Notes under the pieces: generated by a model | Database searches by the model: none | What the model was told of the DNA's origin: nothing | Seen by the model: only the letters and a program-made list of their open reading frames with translations | From: Pseudomonadota bacterium | GTDB lineage: Bacteria; Pseudomonadota; Gammaproteobacteria; Xanthomonadales; Rhodanobacteraceae | Length of the DNA stretch: 64,000 nt | Assembly: GCA_021795435.1 (NCBI GenBank) | Contig: JAJYPJ010000009.1 | Coordinates: 1-64,000, forward strand | Direction of reading: 5' to 3' | Shown: positions 44,936 to 55,962 of the stretch, piece after piece | Layout of the letters: each line of letters opens with the position of its first letter | How positions within the stretch are numbered: position 1 is the stretch's first letter | Program-made: the position numbers and the translations under genes

Positions 44936-45988
44936 TCAACGGCCATCGATGCGGTGCACTCCGGGCAGGCCAAGCACGAACTCCGCGCCCAGCGCCTGGG
45001 CCGGCGTGTAGTAGCCGGGTGCCGGTGGCATGGCGAGGACGTGTTCGACGCTGTCGAGTGCGGCGCTTGCAGTCAGCGTGTAGCCATTCGGTGTCTGCAG
45101 CGTCATTGTCGCGCTGCCCCCATCGGCGGAATGCACCTCACCGGTGACATAGGCGTGCGTCGCCGCGCGCGTCGCGTCGTCGGGGCCGTGGATTCCCCGG
45201 ACCATGCGATCCTCAAGGCGTTGCCGAAGCGGACCCACGCGCAGCAGCGGACGTATCCAGCGAAGGCGGCGAAGTCGTCTGATCGCGTGCGGGGGCATCG
45301 CCAGATACGTTTCGATGTTGGGGATGCCCGTGGATACCCAGGCCGTATAGAGATCGCCCCATGGAATCGTGACTGCTTGGCGTTCAATCCCATCGCGGAT
45401 CATGCTTCGCGTCTTCCACGCCAACGGTACTCGTTGAAGCTTCCCGCGGATCCGGACTCGGCCGGATTGCCCCAAGCTCATGAGACCGGTGCGCGCCGTG
45501 CCGGGACTGGGGCCACCCTCTGCCTCGATGGAGAGGATCAGTTCATCGGCCCGCGGCAGCGCGTGTTTGAGCATCAATGACACGCAGTCGCTGGGTATCA
45601 CGTCGAAGCCAACCCCCGGCAGGATAACGATGCCTCGCGATTGCGCGTGTTCATGCCGGGCGTGGCAGTGGGCAAAAACCTCGATTTCACCGGTGATATC
45701 CAGGTAGTGCGCGCCTGCCTCGAGACAGGCCGCGAGTAGCGGCGGCGTCGTATCGACAAACGGCCCCGCGCAATTGAGCACCAGGCCGATGCCTTCCAAG
45801 CTGGCTTCGATGGATCGCGGACCCAACAGCGGGAAGATCCGCTTCTCGAGCCCCAGCTTCCGCGCCAAGGGGCCAACGGCATCCCGGTTTCGTCCAGCCA
45901 GGATGGGCCGGTGCCCGGCCGCGGTCGCGGCCTGCGCAATCAGCGTGCCGGTGTAGCCGTTCGCGCCATAGATCATCCAGGGCTTCAC
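44936..45988 (-). CDS. saccharopine-dehydrogenase-like oxidoreductase
   Basis: 350 residues from a GTG start at 45988 preceded by GAGGAG. The N-terminal NAD(P)-binding Rossmann strand is WMIYGANGYTGTLIAQAATAAGHRPILAGR, with NCAGPF later and HYLDITGE, the saccharopine dehydrogenase/trans-acting enoyl reductase family pattern. The C-terminal half is a catalytic or dimerisation domain with ATHAYVTGEVHSADGGSATMTLQTPNGYTLTA. Some relatives reduce enoyl intermediates of lipids; others are uncharacterised. No operon partner is close. Confidence 0.85.
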   Translation of the reverse strand: MKPWMIYGANGYTGTLIAQAATAAGHRPILAGRNRDAVGPLARKLGLEKRIFPLLGPRSIEASLEGIGLVLNCAGPFVDTTPPLLAACLEAGAHYLDITGEIEVFAHCHARHEHAQSRGIVILPGVGFDVIPSDCVSLMLKHALPRADELILSIEAEGGPSPGTARTGLMSLGQSGRVRIRGKLQRVPLAWKTRSMIRDGIERQAVTIPWGDLYTAWVSTGIPNIETYLAMPPHAIRRLRRLRWIRPLLRVGPLRQRLEDRMVRGIHGPDDATRAATHAYVTGEVHSADGGSATMTLQTPNGYTLTASAALDSVEHVLAMPPAPGYYTPAQALGAEFVLGLPGVHRIDGR

Positions 45989-46118
45989 GGGCGCTCCTCG
46001 ATTCGATGATCAATCATCGCAGAGTCCCCTCGACTGTCGGTGCCAAGAACCTAGCGCATTGATCGCGGGGTCGCCGCACCTCGTCCTGCAAGCGGAAATT
46101 GAGCTTTCGGGTTGCAAC

Positions 46119-47699
46119 TCAATGCCGGAAGTGCCGAATGCCTGTAAATACCATCGCCATGCCATGCTCGTCGGCCGCGGCGATCACCTCGCCATCGCGC
46201 ATGGAGCCACCCGGCTGGATCACCGCCTTGAGGCCAGCCGCTGCGGCAGCATCGATTCCGTCGCGGAACGGGAAAAATGCATCGGAAGCGAGGACCGCGC
46301 CCTGCAACGCCAACCCCGCTTCCTGGGCTTTCAACGCCGCGATCCGGGCGCTGATGACCCTGCTGGTTTGGCCGGCACCGATACCCAAGGTGCGACCATC
46401 GCGTGCATAGACGATGGCATTGGATTTGACGTACATCGCCACATGCCAGGCAAACAGCAGGTCTCGCAGTTCGCTAGCGCTGGGAACCCGCCGCGTCACG
46501 ACCTTGAGGTCCGTCAGCAACAGCGTGTCCCGGTCCGTGTCCTGGACAAGGTAGCCACCCGCAACGCGCTTGAGTTCGCGTGCTTGCGGCGCCTGCTCAG
46601 GCCAGGGTCCCGTCGCCAGTAACCGCACGTTGGGTTTCTTGGCAAACGCACCACGTGCGTCGGCATCGATTTCAGGCGCGAGCACCACTTCGACGAACTG
46701 TTGCTCGAGTATCGCCCGGGCCGTTGCACCATCAAGCGCCTGATTGAAGGCGATGATGCCGCCGAAGGCAGATGTCGGATCGCAGGCGTAGGCGGCACGG
46801 TAAGCCGAGAGGATGTCCGCACCCAGGGCGACGCCGCATGGATTGCCATGCTTGACGATCACGCACGCCGGCGAGCGTTGAAAGGCCTTGACGCACTCCA
46901 GGGCCGCATCGGCATCGGCGAGGTTGTTGTACGAGAGTTCCTTGCCACCCAGCACGCGCGCCGTCGCGGCGGTGCCCTGCGGTGCGTCCGATTCAAGATA
47001 TAGCGCACCCGCTTGATGGGGGTTTTCCCCATAACGCAGGCTGTGCGCGCGCCGCAGTGCCAGATGCAACGTGGGGGCGAAGGGCTCTCCGCGGGCGTTT
47101 TCGCATTGCATGCCCAGCCAATCGGCGATCAATCCATCGTAGCGTGCCGTATGGGCAAAAGCCTTGGCCGCCAGGCGCTGGCGCAGCGGCAAGGTCGTCC
47201 CGCCATCGCTGCGCAGGGCCTCGACCAGCGACGCATAGTCGGCGGGATCCACGAGCACCGCGACGTGGGCGTGATTCTTGGCCGCTGCGCGCAGCATGGC
47301 TGGACCGCCCACGTCGATGTTCTCGATGGCTTCGTCCATGTTGCTGTCAGGCCGCGCAATCGTCTGTTCAAACGGGTACAGGTTGACGACCAGCAGGTCG
47401 ATCGCGGCGATTCCATGCTCGACCATGACTTCGTCGTCGGTTCCGCGGCGGCCAAGCAGCCCGCCGTGAATGCGGGGGTGCAACGTCTTGACACGACCAT
47501 CCATGATTTCCGGGAAGCCGGTCACCTCGCGCACCTCGCGCACGGGCAAGCCGGCTTCGCGCAGCGCGCGCGCGGTGCCCCCCGTGGAGACCAACTCGAC
47601 GCCGAGTGCATCCAGCGCGCGGGCGAGATCGACGAGGCCGCGCTTGTCGGAAACACTGAGCAGTGCGCGGCGCAACGGCGCCAACGTTGTGTCGAACAT
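46119..47699 (-). CDS. purH: bifunctional purine biosynthesis protein PurH
   Basis: A 526-residue fusion of IMP cyclohydrolase (N-terminal about 200 residues, beginning [41 protein letters not shown]) and AICAR formyltransferase (C-terminal about 320 residues, with [26 protein letters not shown] and [25 protein letters not shown]). It carries out the last two steps to IMP. Length is standard. The fis gene is 86 bp upstream. In many related genomes purD follows; here there is no purD downstream, so the operon is shorter than usual or rearranged. Confidence 0.97.
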   Translation of the reverse strand: MFDTTLAPLRRALLSVSDKRGLVDLARALDALGVELVSTGGTARALREAGLPVREVREVTGFPEIMDGRVKTLHPRIHGGLLGRRGTDDEVMVEHGIAAIDLLVVNLYPFEQTIARPDSNMDEAIENIDVGGPAMLRAAAKNHAHVAVLVDPADYASLVEALRSDGGTTLPLRQRLAAKAFAHTARYDGLIADWLGMQCENARGEPFAPTLHLALRRAHSLRYGENPHQAGALYLESDAPQGTAATARVLGGKELSYNNLADADAALECVKAFQRSPACVIVKHGNPCGVALGADILSAYRAAYACDPTSAFGGIIAFNQALDGATARAILEQQFVEVVLAPEIDADARGAFAKKPNVRLLATGPWPEQAPQARELKRVAGGYLVQDTDRDTLLLTDLKVVTRRVPSASELRDLLFAWHVAMYVKSNAIVYARDGRTLGIGAGQTSRVISARIAALKAQEAGLALQGAVLASDAFFPFRDGIDAAAAAGLKAVIQPGGSMRDGEVIAAADEHGMAMVFTGIRHFRH

Positions 47700-47785
47700 G
47701 GTCGATTCCTTGGTTTTACGCGATCAGCGGCCCAGCTGCAGGCGCGACCAGGGGGATCTCATGCTGGCCGTGCAGCGTCTGCACA

Positions 47786-48064
47786 TCAGTCGATGCCGTG
47801 CTGGCCCAGCTTCTTGCGAAGCGTCGTGCGGTTGATCCCGAGCGTAGCCGCCGCACGCGATTGGTTGCCGCCGTGCCAGGCGAGCACCTCGCGCAATAGT
47901 GGCGCCTCGACGCTCTGCATGACCAGCGCATGCAGCTCGGCTCCGGCCGCATTGCCGTCGAGATCGCGCAGATACCGGCGAACGAGTTGCGTCACGCACT
48001 GGGCAAGCGCGCTCTCGCCATGATCGCTATTGGCGGCGCTTGGCTTGGTCGGTGCGGCGGACAT
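47786..48064 (-). CDS. fis: DNA-binding protein Fis
   Basis: A 92-residue protein. The C-terminal half is the conserved Fis helix-turn-helix: AWHGGNQSRAAATLGINRTTLRKKLGQHGID. The N-terminus is more variable (SAAPTKPSAANSDHGESALAQCVTQLVRRYLRDLDG). Fis is a nucleoid protein that activates rRNA promoters and site-specific recombination enhancers. It sits between the DUF3426 gene and purH, 78 and 86 bp from each, as in xanthomonads, and lacks dusB beside it, which is the enterobacterial arrangement. Confidence 0.94.
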   Translation of the reverse strand: MSAAPTKPSAANSDHGESALAQCVTQLVRRYLRDLDGNAAGAELHALVMQSVEAPLLREVLAWHGGNQSRAAATLGINRTTLRKKLGQHGID

Positions 48065-48142
48065 GAGCAGATCCCCTCGGGCAGACTGTATTCGCGGCGC
48101 ATTGTTTTGGGCACGCCGTCGCCCCGTTCGGGGGCGCCCAGT

Positions 48143-49174
48143 CTACTCGGCCCCGGTCGGACTGTCAGGCGGTGCGATGCGGATCTGGAATGCGACGGCG
48201 CGAGGGCCGGGATCGCGTACCTCGATGCTGATGGCGGCGCGCGCACCGGCGGGCAGCCCATGGTCCGCGATCGCAGCGTCCGGTAGATACGCCGCAGGCG
48301 CAAACACACGTTCCGCGACAGCCCGGCCGGAGAGGTCGGACAACTGCACCTGGAGCAGGGGATAGGGTTGAGGCCAAGGTGCGGCGTTGCGCAGCGTGGC
48401 ACTGATCAGCAGAGCACCGGGGACTTCGGGATGCCGGCGGATGTCCTGCGCGTCGAGCTGCAGCCGAGACGGCGCACTCACCAGCGGCGGCGGCAACCGG
48501 AGGACGCGACACAGATCAAGTAGTGCCGGGCGCGTGGGCGCGAAGCGGATCAGTTCCCCGCGCGCCAGCCAGCAGGCCTGGGCTGCCAGCAGCAAGACGA
48601 GCGCGCCTGCCATCAGGCGCCATCGCAGTGCGCGCTGCCGCCCCCGGCGATCGACGAATCCCGGCGCGGACGGCTGAGGGATTTCCGCCTCGGCGCTCGA
48701 CTCAATGGCCGCGAGCGATTCCCGGTCGACGGCTGAGGTCTCGCCTTGCGCGAGCATGGGTCTGGGCCAGCCGTCGGGCCATTCACCCGCGCCAGTGGCC
48801 GTGGGTGCCGACGTCGGCTGCGGATTGCTTTCAAGGGTTTCGGACCGGGTCGCCAGCGGATCAGCCGAGTCCGCGACCGGTCGAATCTCGGGGCTCGGTG
48901 CGACGCGCGGGTCCAACGGGGCATCGGCGGCAGCGGCGGTCATGAGCTCCGCCGGCTCGGGTGGTGGCACGAGCGCGTCGAGCTGCGGGGGCGGCGCGGC
49001 GCCATCCTGTCGGGGCAGGGTCACGTACGGGCCGGGGGGCAGTTCGTCGCACAGCGTCGGCAGCGCGTCGAAGAGCGCTTCGCACTGGCCACAGCGAACG
49101 TGCCCATGCGCACTGCCTATCCGGGAGGCCTCGACCACGAATACCGCGAGGCAATGCGGGCATTGGGTGTACAT
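48143..49174 (-). CDS. zinc-ribbon DUF3426 membrane protein
   Basis: 343 residues from the ATG at 49174, whose product begins MYTQCPHCLAVFVVEASRIG; the longer reading from 49237 is not conserved. An N-terminal zinc ribbon has its four cysteines in CPHC and CGQC, then a proline/acid-rich linker of about 130 residues, one membrane helix at about 195-215 (RWRLMAGALVLLLAAQACWL) and a DUF3426 extracytoplasmic domain (LQLDAQDIRRHPEVPGALLISATLRNAAP). The ribbon is cytoplasmic and the rest periplasmic. Function unknown. Known neighbours are prmA before and fis after; prmA is not seen in this window. Confidence 0.87.
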   Translation of the reverse strand: MYTQCPHCLAVFVVEASRIGSAHGHVRCGQCEALFDALPTLCDELPPGPYVTLPRQDGAAPPPQLDALVPPPEPAELMTAAAADAPLDPRVAPSPEIRPVADSADPLATRSETLESNPQPTSAPTATGAGEWPDGWPRPMLAQGETSAVDRESLAAIESSAEAEIPQPSAPGFVDRRGRQRALRWRLMAGALVLLLAAQACWLARGELIRFAPTRPALLDLCRVLRLPPPLVSAPSRLQLDAQDIRRHPEVPGALLISATLRNAAPWPQPYPLLQVQLSDLSGRAVAERVFAPAAYLPDAAIADHGLPAGARAAISIEVRDPGPRAVAFQIRIAPPDSPTGAE

Positions 49175-49337
49175 GGTCGAGGAGTGTAGCCGCGTCCCGA
49201 TAGCCGACTGCCGGGGCCATGGGTTGCGGCCGACCACGCGGCCGGATGGACCGGGTCAGGGGTGGTCCTCGGATAGTCCGGGCGGCGTGGGCCCATGCCC
49301 AGAGGGCCAGCACCGGAGCGGCAGGGCGGGCGTCCGT

Positions 49338-49349
49338 GGGGGGGGGGGG
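49338..49349. repeat. G12 homopolymer tract
   Basis: Twelve consecutive G on the plus strand in the divergent gap between the DUF3426 gene (start 49174) and groES (start 49566). Such tracts can slip and change promoter spacing. It lies 45 bp upstream of the candidate sigma-32 promoter. No reading frame runs through it. Confidence 0.8.
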
Positions 49350-49393
49350 TAGCGATGGGCGAAGGACGATCCCCTGGTGGGGGCGAGGGAGGG

Positions 49394-49424
49394 CTTGAAA
49401 CCTCGAGACGTAGCCACCACATTG
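49394..49424 (+). promoter_or_regulatory. candidate sigma-32 heat-shock promoter of groESL
   Basis: CTTGAAA at 49394-49400 is a perfect -35 for sigma-32, and CCACATTG at 49417-49424 matches CCCCATNT at six of eight positions, 16 bp apart, within the usual range of about 13-17. Transcription would start near 49431, upstream of the CIRCE element. Confidence 0.6.
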
Positions 49425-49494
49425 AAGCGCCACCTCGATCCGGCAGGGCCCAAGCGGCACAAGCGCTTGGGTCGGGCCGGTCCCGCGGGTAAAC

Positions 49495-49521
49495 TTGGCA
49501 CTCATTGCTGCCGAGTGCTAC
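49495..49521. promoter_or_regulatory. CIRCE operator of groESL
   Basis: TTGGCACTC, 9 spacer bases, GAGTGCTAC: seven of nine bases per arm pair as in the CIRCE consensus TTAGCACTC-N9-GAGTGCTAA, which is the HrcA repressor site. It lies in the 5' leader, ending 44 bp before the groES ATG. Implies an HrcA repressor elsewhere in the genome. Confidence 0.9.
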
Positions 49522-49565
49522 CAAGGCAGCAATCTCCTTTGTCCAACCCATCGTGGAGTCTGTCA

Positions 49566-51565
<2,000 letters not shown>

Positions 51566-51595
51566 TCTCCTTCCGCGCCAACCTGAAGTCCCTTA

Positions 51596-51626
51596 CGAAG
51601 CCCCGCTCGCCGCGGGGCTTCGTTTT
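51596..51626 (+). terminator. rho-independent terminator after groEL
   Basis: Stem CGAAGCCCCGC (51596-51606) pairs with GCGGGGCTTCG (51612-51622), loop of five bases, then TTTT. It begins 31 bp after the groEL stop. Confidence 0.9.
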
Positions 51627-51965
51627 GGTGGCCGCGCGGCCCGATGGGGCCGCTCCATGCCGATGACGCGTGCGGTGCACACGCCAGCGCTGGGTTCACG
51701 CAGGCTTCGACCTCGCCGGAGGCCGCTCGGTCCGGGGCATGCCGCGGATGGCCTGGCTGCTCGAACCGGGATGGAACCCGGGCGTCGATGCGGCTCGCGG
51801 GCGGCCTGCGCGGCAGGAGCGGCCACGGACCGCAATCCCGGGCGGCCGAGCTCGCGCCCGTACGGGGTCCGATGACCCGTCCCGCCAGCCGGCGGTGCGA
51901 TGCCGCGGTTCGAGCACCGGTCCGGCGACCGGCTGATCCAGCGCCCCGAAATTTGCGATCCCCCC

Positions 51966-52007
51966 AAAAAAACAACCCCGAGAGCCAGGGGGGAGCTCTC
52001 AGGGTTG
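51966..52007 (-). terminator. rho-independent terminator for the rpsU-yqeY-dnaG transcript
   Basis: On the minus strand the stem CAACCCTGAGAG pairs with CTCTCGGGGTTG with one mismatch, followed by seven T (plus-strand A at 51966-51972). It lies about 220 bp past the dnaG stop. Confidence 0.85.
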
Positions 52008-52143
52008 GGGTGGAGCCCAAGCCAGGGGAGGGCTTCGGCTCCGTTGAGGCTCGCACCAGGGGAGGGGAACGAACCTCGAGGACGCCGTTGCGTGCGTCCG
52101 GTCCTTGGATGGGGCGAAAGCCGAGAAGTTCAAACGAGGCGAC

Positions 52144-52155
52144 TGTAAACGTTTA
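52144..52155. promoter_or_regulatory. 12-bp perfect palindrome GTAAACGTTTAC
   Basis: The sequence GTAAACGTTTAC with a central CG is the shape of LacI-family operators (TGTAAACGTTTACC is the extended form). It lies between the dnaG stop and the terminator, with no plus-strand gene immediately downstream, so a regulatory role is unproven. Confidence 0.4.
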
Positions 52156-52228
52156 CCAACGGTTCATCGGCGCGTTTTCTCGTGTGATCGCCGCACATTG
52201 GCTGGGCAATGCGCCGTGCTGACGGGAT

Positions 52229-53977
52229 TCAGGCCTGACCTTGCCGCCGCAGTGCATGGAGGGCCAGATATTCCGCCTTTTCCTGCGCATCAAGGCCTTG
52301 CTGCTGCAGGCGCCGTGCCAGGGCCTCGAAGCGCGCACCGCGGGCTTGCTGATTCAGCCGCGACAGCGCGCCCTGAAAGTCCGCGCGCAGATCGTGGCCT
52401 TCCGGATAGGTGACCATGGCCAGCCGGTTCAAGGCGTTGGCTTCGGGGCGGCTGGCGAAATGCTCGAGCAGGGCCGCGACCGGTGCGCCCGGCCGCGCGC
52501 GGGCCACGTCCAGCAATTCCGCCAGCAAGCCGATGCCGGGCCGATCGAGGCTGGCAAAAGCCCACGGGGGAGAAACGGTGCCTGCCAGCGCCGGGTCGGC
52601 CAGCAACGCGGCGATCGCTTCACGCACGAGGCTTCGTCGGTTCGATGCGGGTGCGCGATCTAGGGACCCCTGCCCGGCTCCAGAATGCGTCGCAGGCAGC
52701 GGGGGTGGCGTCAACGTCACCCCCGTGCGCTCCCGCAGGGCGACCTGCATCAGGTCGCGGAATGCGCCGTCGGGTAGACGCGCCAGAAGCGGGCGCGCGC
52801 GTTCCGCGAGGCGCGCCCGGCCGTCGATTGTCGAGGTGTTCACGTCCGCGGCGAGGTGGTCGAAGAAGTACTGCGACAACGGCATGGCATCGGCCAGTCG
52901 CTCGACGAAGGCGCTGCCCCCCTCCTGGCGCACCAGACTGTCTGGATCCTCGCCTTCGGGGAGGAACAGGAAGAATGCCTGGCGTCCGTCGCGCAACCGC
53001 GGCAAGGTCGATTCCAGCGCTCGCCAGGCGGCCGCACGCCCCGCCCGGTCGCCATCGAAGCAGAACACCACATCGGGCGCGGCGCGGAACAGCAATTCGG
53101 CATGCTCGGCCGTGGTGGACGTGCCAAGGGTCGCGACGGCAATCGGCATGCCGTGCTGGTGGAGGGCAATCGCGTCCAGATAGCCTTCCACGACGACGAT
53201 CCGTTCGACGGTCGAACTGGCCTGTCGGACCTGCCAAAGACCGAACAGCTCGCGTCCCTTGTGGAACAACGCCGTCTCCGGCGAATTGAGGTACTTGGGG
53301 CCGCTGCCCGCGCCCTCCCTCTTGTCGATGACGCGACCGCCGAAGGCGATGACGCGCCCTCGCCGGTCAAGGATGGGAATCATCAGCCGATCGCGGAAGC
53401 GGTCGTACCATCGACCTTGCTCGTTCCGGGCGACAAGTCCAGCCTGTTCCATCCATTGGAGCTTCGCCGCCCCTCCTCCCAGCGCCCGGAGGAGGCCATC
53501 CCAGTGGCCGGGTGCCCAGCCGATACGGAAGCGTTGCAAGGTCTCCGCATCCAGGCCGCGCTGCATGCAGTAGGCCATCGCTTCCGCGTTTCGGGCCAGC
53601 TCGTCGCGGAACCAGTTTGCCGCCTCATCCAGGACGCCATACAAGGGGCTCAACTCACCCGGACCGCGGTCGCCACCCCCTTCGTAGGGCACGCTGAGGC
53701 CGAGCGGCTGCGCGAGCTCCTCGATGGCATCCTGGAAGTCCAGCCGTTCGAAATCCATCAAGAACTTGATGGCGCTCCCATGCGCGCCGCAACCAAAGCA
53801 ATGGAAGAACTGCTTGGCTGGACTGACGTAGAACGATGGCGTCCGCTCATTGTGGAAGGGGCAGCACGCGGTCCACTCGCGTCCGGCCTTCTTCAAGGGC
53901 ACCCGGCGCTCGATGACCTCGACGATGTCGACGCGTGCCAGCAGTTCATCGATAAAGCGGTCAGGGATGCGCGCCAT
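52229..53977 (-). CDS. dnaG: DNA primase DnaG
   Basis: A 582-residue primase that makes RNA primers at the replication fork. The CHC2 zinc finger has Cys39, His42, Cys60 and Cys63, matching E. coli numbering by one residue. The RNA polymerase domain has the toprim motifs VVEGYLDAIALHQHG and FDGDRAGRAAAWRALE. The C-terminal helicase-binding domain (about 450-582) contacts DnaB. YqeY-like and rpsU genes precede it on the same strand. Length is usual. Confidence 0.97.
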   Translation of the reverse strand: MARIPDRFIDELLARVDIVEVIERRVPLKKAGREWTACCPFHNERTPSFYVSPAKQFFHCFGCGAHGSAIKFLMDFERLDFQDAIEELAQPLGLSVPYEGGGDRGPGELSPLYGVLDEAANWFRDELARNAEAMAYCMQRGLDAETLQRFRIGWAPGHWDGLLRALGGGAAKLQWMEQAGLVARNEQGRWYDRFRDRLMIPILDRRGRVIAFGGRVIDKREGAGSGPKYLNSPETALFHKGRELFGLWQVRQASSTVERIVVVEGYLDAIALHQHGMPIAVATLGTSTTAEHAELLFRAAPDVVFCFDGDRAGRAAAWRALESTLPRLRDGRQAFFLFLPEGEDPDSLVRQEGGSAFVERLADAMPLSQYFFDHLAADVNTSTIDGRARLAERARPLLARLPDGAFRDLMQVALRERTGVTLTPPPLPATHSGAGQGSLDRAPASNRRSLVREAIAALLADPALAGTVSPPWAFASLDRPGIGLLAELLDVARARPGAPVAALLEHFASRPEANALNRLAMVTYPEGHDLRADFQGALSRLNQQARGARFEALARRLQQQGLDAQEKAEYLALHALRRQGQA

Positions 53978-54124
53978 GATTCAAGCATGCCACCGGTGGG
54001 CCGAAAGCGGGCTGGCCGGGCCCTTCGCTGCACGAAAGCCGATCTGGGACAGGTTCGGAACCCACGGAAGGAAGTCGGCCGCGCCCGGTCCCCCGGGTGG
54101 GCAGCCCTCGTGTCGCTGCCGGGT

Positions 54125-54568
54125 TCAGCCCAGTCGGGCCTTGACGCGCGCCGACAGCGCGCCCATGTCCGCACGACCAGCCACCCGGGGCTTGAGAATG
54201 GCCATCAGCTTGCCCATGTCGCGGGCGCTGCTGGCGCCCGATTCGGCCATGGCGGCCTCGATCAGCTTGTCCAGCTCCGACGGATCCAGCGGGGCCGGCA
54301 GCCAGCCTTCGAGTTCGAGGATTTCGTACTGCTCCTGCGCCGCCAAATCCTCGCGTTGCGCCGCCTGATACTGGGCGAGCGAATCGCGGCGCTGCTTGAG
54401 CATTTTTTCCAGCACCGTCAGCACCTGGGCATCGTCAAGCTGGATTCGCTCATCCACCTCGCGCTGCTTGATTGCGGCCAGGGCCAGACGCAGCACACCG
54501 AGCCGCTGCTTGTCGCCCGCGCGCAGCGCGGACTTCATGGCTTCGGTGATCTGATCTTTCAGTGCCAT
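54125..54568 (-). CDS. yqeY: GatB/YqeY domain protein
   Basis: A 147-residue protein: ALKDQITEAMKSALRAGDKQRLGVLRLALAAIKQREVDERIQLDDAQVLTVLEKMLKQRRDSLAQY and a C-terminal EQYEILELEGWLPAPLDPSELDKLIE...MGKLMAILKPRVAGRADM, the YqeY pattern related to the tRNA-binding C-terminal domain of GatB. Function is not fixed; a role in tRNA-dependent amidation has been suggested for relatives. It lies between rpsU and dnaG, 39 bp after rpsU and 147 bp before dnaG. Confidence 0.93.
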   Translation of the reverse strand: MALKDQITEAMKSALRAGDKQRLGVLRLALAAIKQREVDERIQLDDAQVLTVLEKMLKQRRDSLAQYQAAQREDLAAQEQYEILELEGWLPAPLDPSELDKLIEAAMAESGASSARDMGKLMAILKPRVAGRADMGALSARVKARLG

Positions 54569-54607
54569 GTCGGTAGGCAGGCTGACCAGCCTGCGCGATG
54601 GCGCGAC

Positions 54608-54823
54608 TCAGTAAAGGCGCGTCTGGCGGGCGCTGTCGCGGGAAACGCGACGGGCTTGCCGCTTGACGGCCGCAGCGCGCTTGCGCTTGCGTTCCTGGGT
54701 CGGCTTTTCATAGAACTCGCGCTTGCGGGTTTCGGCCAGCACGCCGGCCTTCTCGCACGTGCGTTTGAAGCGGCGGAGAGCGACCTCGAATGGCTCGTTC
54801 TCGCGCACCTTGACGTTCGGCAT
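54608..54823 (-). CDS. rpsU: 30S ribosomal protein S21
   Basis: A 71-residue basic protein, [59 protein letters not shown], identical in layout to bacterial S21. Start is the ATG at 54823. First gene of rpsU-yqeY-dnaG. It binds near the 3' end of 16S rRNA in the small subunit and is divergent from tsaD. Confidence 0.98.
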   Translation of the reverse strand: MPNVKVRENEPFEVALRRFKRTCEKAGVLAETRKREFYEKPTQERKRKRAAAVKRQARRVSRDSARQTRLY

Positions 54824-54873
54824 GGGTACTCCGGTTAGACTGCCCGTACTACGGGCGAGCCGGAGAGTATAGC

Positions 54874-55914
54874 GTGGCCGCGGCGTGCGTTTCAAAGGCG
54901 GTGCTGGGCGTCGAAACCTCGTGCGATGAGACGGGCGTGGCCGTGTACCGCCATCCCGACGGACTGATCGCGCACCGCCTCTACAGCCAGGCAACGATGC
55001 ATGCCGAATTTGGAGGCGTGGTGCCCGAGTTGGCGAGTCGTGACCACGTGCGCAAGCTGCTTCCGCTGGTGATGGCCACGATGGCGGATGCCGACCTCAC
55101 CCTGCAACAGCTGGGCGGCGTGGCTTACACGGCCGGCCCCGGCCTTGCCGGTGCGCTGCTGGTCGGTGCCGGCGTCGCTTGTGCGCTGGCTTGGGCCTTG
55201 CGCATCCCCGCTATCGGCGTCCACCACATGGAAGGACACCTCCTTGCTCCGTTGCTCGAGACCGATCCACCGGCTCCGCCATTCGTTGCGTTGCTGGTAT
55301 CCGGCGGCCACAGCATGTTGGTCCACGTGCGGGCGGTGGGGGACTACGAACTGCTCGGCGAAACGCTCGACGACGCCGCTGGCGAGGCATTCGACAAGAC
55401 CGCGATGCTATTGGGCCTACCCTATCCCGGTGGGCCGGCGCTGGCGGCGCTGGCGGAGCACGGACGGCCCGATGCCTACGCATTCACGCGCCCGCTGCTG
55501 GACCGTCCGGGACTGGACTTCAGCTTTTCGGGGCTGAAGACCCAGGTCATGCTGGCCTGGCGGCGAAGCGACTGCAGCGAGAGCGTCCGTGCCGACGTTG
55601 CGGCCAGTTTCCAGGCTGCCGTCGTCGAAACCCTCGTCGAGAAGTGTCGCCGTGCCTTGGCCAGTGTCGGCAGTCGGCGCCTGGTGGTCGCGGGGGGGGT
55701 CGGCGCCAACCGGGCCTTGCGAGCGGCGTTGGCTGAGGCCGGAGCGCACCGCGGCTTTCGAACCTGGTTTCCGCGCCCCGAGTTCTGCACCGACAACGGG
55801 GCCATGATCGCCCACGCGGGGGCACTGCGCTTGGCCGTCGGACAGCATGAGGACCAGTCGATACGCGTTCATCCGCGTTGGCCGCTCGAGAGCATGGTCC
55901 CGCTCGTGGCCTGA
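54874..55914 (+). CDS. tsaD: tRNA N6-adenosine threonylcarbamoyltransferase TsaD
   Basis: A 346-residue enzyme completing the t6A37 modification of ANN-decoding tRNAs with TsaB, TsaE and TsaC. Start is GTG at 54874, with GGAG about 8 bp before it. [16 protein letters not shown] is the ATPase strand; [13 protein letters not shown] carries the metal-binding pair His118/His122; [33 protein letters not shown] and [12 protein letters not shown] are the ASKHA blocks. Divergent from rpsU, followed 48 bp later by folB. Length and motifs are normal. Confidence 0.97.
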   Translation: MAAACVSKAVLGVETSCDETGVAVYRHPDGLIAHRLYSQATMHAEFGGVVPELASRDHVRKLLPLVMATMADADLTLQQLGGVAYTAGPGLAGALLVGAGVACALAWALRIPAIGVHHMEGHLLAPLLETDPPAPPFVALLVSGGHSMLVHVRAVGDYELLGETLDDAAGEAFDKTAMLLGLPYPGGPALAALAEHGRPDAYAFTRPLLDRPGLDFSFSGLKTQVMLAWRRSDCSESVRADVAASFQAAVVETLVEKCRRALASVGSRRLVVAGGVGANRALRAALAEAGAHRGFRTWFPRPEFCTDNGAMIAHAGALRLAVGQHEDQSIRVHPRWPLESMVPLVA

Positions 55915-55962
55915 TTCACCTCTTCGCCAAGGGTCCGTCCTACCGTCCGTCATGCACTCGAG

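Larger units (their letters stand above)
51627..52228. other. 602-bp gap between groEL and dnaG
   Basis: Nothing protein-like is visible. It holds a minus-strand terminator for the dnaG transcript (51966-52007) and a perfect palindrome (52144-52155), listed separately. The stretch 51630-51960 is GC-rich without repeats. In many gammaproteobacteria rpoD follows dnaG; no rpoD is here, so the rpsU-dnaG block ends with dnaG. Confidence 0.5.

Noticed and set aside
44694..45011. 105-codon plus-strand frame with a hydrophobic start
   Set aside because: Runs into the reductase gene antisense, with no domain or ribosome-binding site.
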